A stretch of 64,000 nucleotides of DNA. Origin: Unio delphinus. Its lineage: Eukaryota; Mollusca; Bivalvia; Unionida; Unionidae. The stretch spans positions 2,573,501-2,637,500 of the forward strand of contig JAQISU010000193.1 in the NCBI GenBank assembly GCA_029339505.1. The letters are read 5' to 3'. A model generated the notes under the pieces. That model ran no database searches. It was not told the DNA's origin and was given only the letters and a program-made list of their open reading frames with translations. Made by a program: the position numbers and the translations under genes. Numbering within the stretch: the first letter of the stretch is position 1; each line of letters starts with the position of its first letter. Below, in pieces: positions 61,301 to 64,000 of the stretch.

Positions 61301-62000
61301 CTGTCTTATAAAATCTCAATGTATGGAACAGTTAATGCAATACAATAGTACATATTACTGTCTTATAAAATCTCAATGCATGGAGCAGTTAATGCAATAC
61401 AATAGTACATATTACTGTCTTATAAAATCTCAATGCATGGAGCAGTTAATGCAATACAATAGTACATATTACTGTCTTATAAAATCTCAATGCATGGAGC
61501 AGTTAATGCAATACAATAGTACATACTCTGTCTTATAAAATCTCAATGCATGGAGCAGTTAATGCAATACATTAGTACATATTACTGTCTTATAAAATCT
61601 CAATGCATGGAGCAGTTAATGCAATACATTAGTACATATTACTGTCTTATAAAATCTCAATGCATGGAACAGTTAATGCAATACAATAGTACATATTACT
61701 GTCTTATAAAATCTCAATGCATGGAGCAGTTAATGCAATACAATAGTACATATTACTGTCTTATAAAATCTCAATGTATGGAACAGTTAATACAATACAA
61801 TAGTACATACTCTGTCTTATAAAATCTCAATGTATGGAACAGTTAATGCAATACAATAATACATATTACTGTCTTATAAAATCTCAATGTATGGAACAGT
61901 TAATGCAATACAATAGTACATATTACTGTCTTATAAAATCTCAATGCATGGAGCAGTTAATGCAATACAATAGTACATATTACTGTCTTATAAAATCTCA
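52384..62000 (+). repeat. Higher-order repeat, four copies of a 2,391/2,562-bp block inside the satellite
   Basis: Copies begin at about 52384, 54775, 57337 and 59899. Shared private variants include CTGTTTTATAAAATC at about 52876, 55268, 57830 and 60391, followed each time by a CATTAGTACAT unit, and in the first three a CAATTCATGG unit and an ATCCAATAG unit. The later period of 2,562 bp equals 45 units with three 56-bp units; the first of 2,391 bp equals 42 units, so three units were lost or gained. The fourth copy diverges after about 61,200 and joins sequence like that at 47.3-49 kb. Confidence 0.85.
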
Positions 62001-64000
62001 ATGTATGGAACAGTTAATGCAATACAATAGTACATATTACTGTCTTATAAAATCTCAATGCATGGAGCAGTTAATGCAATACAGTAGTACATATTACTGT
62101 CTTATAAAATCTCAATGCATGGAGCAGTTAATGCAATACAATAGTACATATTACTGTCTTATAAAATCTCAATGTATGGAACAGTTAATGCAATACAATA
62201 GTACATATTACTGTCTTATAAAATCTCAATGCATGGAGCAGTTCATGCAATACAATAGTACATATTACTGTCTTATAAAATCTCAATGTATGGAACAGTT
62301 AATGCAATACAATAGTACATATTACTGTCTTATAAAATCTCAATGTATGGAACAGTTAATGCAATACAATAGTACATATTACTGTCTTATAAAATCTCAA
62401 TGTATGGAACAGTTAATTCAATACAATAGTACATATTACTGTCTTATAAAATCTCAATGTATGGAGCAGTTAATGCAATACAATAGTACATATTACTGTC
62501 TTATAAAATCTCAATGCATGGAGCAGTTAATGCAATACAATAGTACATATTACTGTCTTATAAAATCTCAATGCATGGAGCAGTTAATGCAATACAATAG
62601 TACATATTACTGTCTTATAAAATCTCAATGCATGGAGCAGTTAATGCAATACAATAGTACATATTACTGTCTTATAAAATCTCAATGCATGGAACAGTTA
62701 ATACAATACAATAGTACATACTCTGTCTTATAAAATGTCAATGTATGGAACAGTTAATGCAATACAATAGTACATATTACTGTCTTATAAAATCTCAATG
62801 CATGGAGCAGTTAATGCAATACAATAGTACATATTACTGTCTTATAAAATCTCAATGCATGGAGCAGTTAATGCAATACAATAGTACATATTACTGTCTT
62901 ATAAAATCTCAATGTATGGAGCAGTTAATGCAGTACAATAGTACATATTACTGTCTTATAAAATCTCAATGTATGGAACAGTTAATGCAATACAATAGTA
63001 CATATTACTGTCTTATAAAATCTCAATGCATGGAGCAGTTAATGCAATACAATAGTACATATTACTGTCTTATAAAATCTCAATGCATGGAGCAGTTAAT
63101 GCAATACAATAGTACATATTACTGTCTTATAAAATCTCAATGCATGGAGCAGTTAATGCAATACAATAGTACATATTACTGTCTTATAAAATCTCAATGC
63201 ATGGAACATTTAATACAATACAATAGTACATACTCTGTCTTATAAAATCTCAATGTATGGAACAGTTAATGCAATACAATAGTACATATTACTGTCTTAT
63301 AAAATCTCAATGTATGGAACAGTTAATGCAATACAATAGTACATATTACTGTCTTATAAAATCTCAATGCATGGAACAGTTAATGCAATACAATAGTACA
63401 TATTACTGTCTTATAAAATCTCAATGTATGGAACAGTTAATGCAATACAATAGTACATATTACTGTCTTATAAAATCTCAATGCATGGAGCAGTTAATGC
63501 AATACAATAGTACATATTACTGTCTTATAAAATCTCAATGCATGGAGCAGTTAATGCAATACAATAGTACATATTACTGTCTTATAAAATCTCAATGCAT
63601 GGAACAGTTAATGCAATACAATAGTACATATTACTGTCTTATAAAATCTCAATGCATGGAGCAGTTAATGCAATACAATAGAACATATTAATGTCTTTTA
63701 AAATCTCAATGTATGGAACAGTTAATGCAATACAATAGTACATATTACTGTCTTATAAAATCTCAATGTATGGAGCTGTTAATGCAATACAATAGTACAT
63801 ATTACTGTCTTATAAAATCTCAATGTATGGAACAGTTAATGCAATACAATAGTACATATTACTGTCTTATAAAATCTCAATGTATGGAGCAGTTAATGCA
63901 ATACAATAGTACATATTACTGTCTTATAAAATCTCAATGCATGGAGCAGTTAATGCAATACAATAGTACATATTACTGTCTTATAAAATCTCAATGCATG

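Larger units (their letters stand above)
36605..64000 (+). repeat. 57-bp satellite array, about 480 units, runs off the window end
   Basis: The array starts at the exon 3 donor and continues to the last base. Each unit begins CTCAATGYATGGARCAG and ends in a TCTTATAAAAT motif; most copies differ only at the Y (T or C) and R (A or G) sites. Scattered units are 56 bp because TATTACTG becomes TACTCTG, losing one base. Irregular spots: a partial unit near 37510-37530, a roughly 30-base deletion near 46485, and a 3-base insertion near 47567. Because 57 is divisible by three, one plus-strand frame stays open (19-residue period [19 protein letters not shown]), but the 56-bp units and TAG variants end it repeatedly. 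This is intronic DNA of the SLC5A gene, not a repeat protein. Confidence 0.97.

Noticed and set aside
36613..63691. Series of long plus-strand open frames with a 19-residue repeat ([19 protein letters not shown]) as a repeat protein
   Set aside because: The frame is open only because the satellite unit is 57 bp. It is out of phase with exon 3, is stopped by each 56-bp unit and by TAG variants, and variation shows no sign of preserving protein: the T/C site lies before the ATG and changes Cys-Met codons only silently. It is intronic satellite DNA.
36605..64000. CRISPR-like array
   Set aside because: Direct tandem units without spacers, in a eukaryotic intron.

Overview
The window is AT-rich eukaryotic DNA with spliced genes, tRNA-derived SINEs, TIR transposon relics and many minisatellites. 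It most resembles a marine invertebrate genome, plausibly a mollusc or another lophotrochozoan; this placement is an inference from repeat style and gene divergence, not from a marker gene. Almost all long open frames are by-products of tandem repeats. Two real genes can be read by joining exons, and they are arranged head to head.

Left half (about 1-26.2 kb, minus strand): the C-terminal two thirds of a TRM1-family tRNA guanine-N2 dimethyltransferase, closest to animal TRMT1L. Seven consecutive coding exons (26106-26188, 22088-22334, 19960-20175, 15489-15679, 13164-13242, 2879-3433, 986-1115) have canonical GT/AG sites and matching phases and end in a stop at 986-988. The N-terminal exons were not found. 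Catalytic motif IV, normally D-P-[FY]-G, reads N-P-Y-G here. The introns hold minisatellites with units of 30, 52, 57/58, 32, 114, 18, 48, 45 and 28 bp, a nested transposon at 8.1-10.0 kb, a TIR element at 23.5-24.6 kb and SINE fragments.

Middle (26.2-31.6 kb): a 33-bp minisatellite, a deleted CENP-B/pogo-type transposon with TIRs (27.8-29.0 kb) and two tRNA-derived SINEs.

Right half (31.6-64 kb, plus strand): the first three coding exons of an SLC5A sodium/solute cotransporter of the SGLT clade (31608-31718, 35290-35358, 36506-36610), all phase 0. The intron after exon 3 is, from its first base to the window end (over 27 kb, roughly 480 copies), a 57-bp satellite. Its repeating unit includes the last six exon bases and the 5' splice site, so the array appears to have been seeded on the exon 3 donor and carries hundreds of donor copies, split between GT and GC forms. 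The array has higher-order structure: a 2,276-bp tandem duplication, a 2,391/2,562-bp four-copy block and larger segment repeats about 13.4 kb apart. This is the most unusual object in the window. No CRISPR, rRNA or convincing functional tRNA gene was seen.
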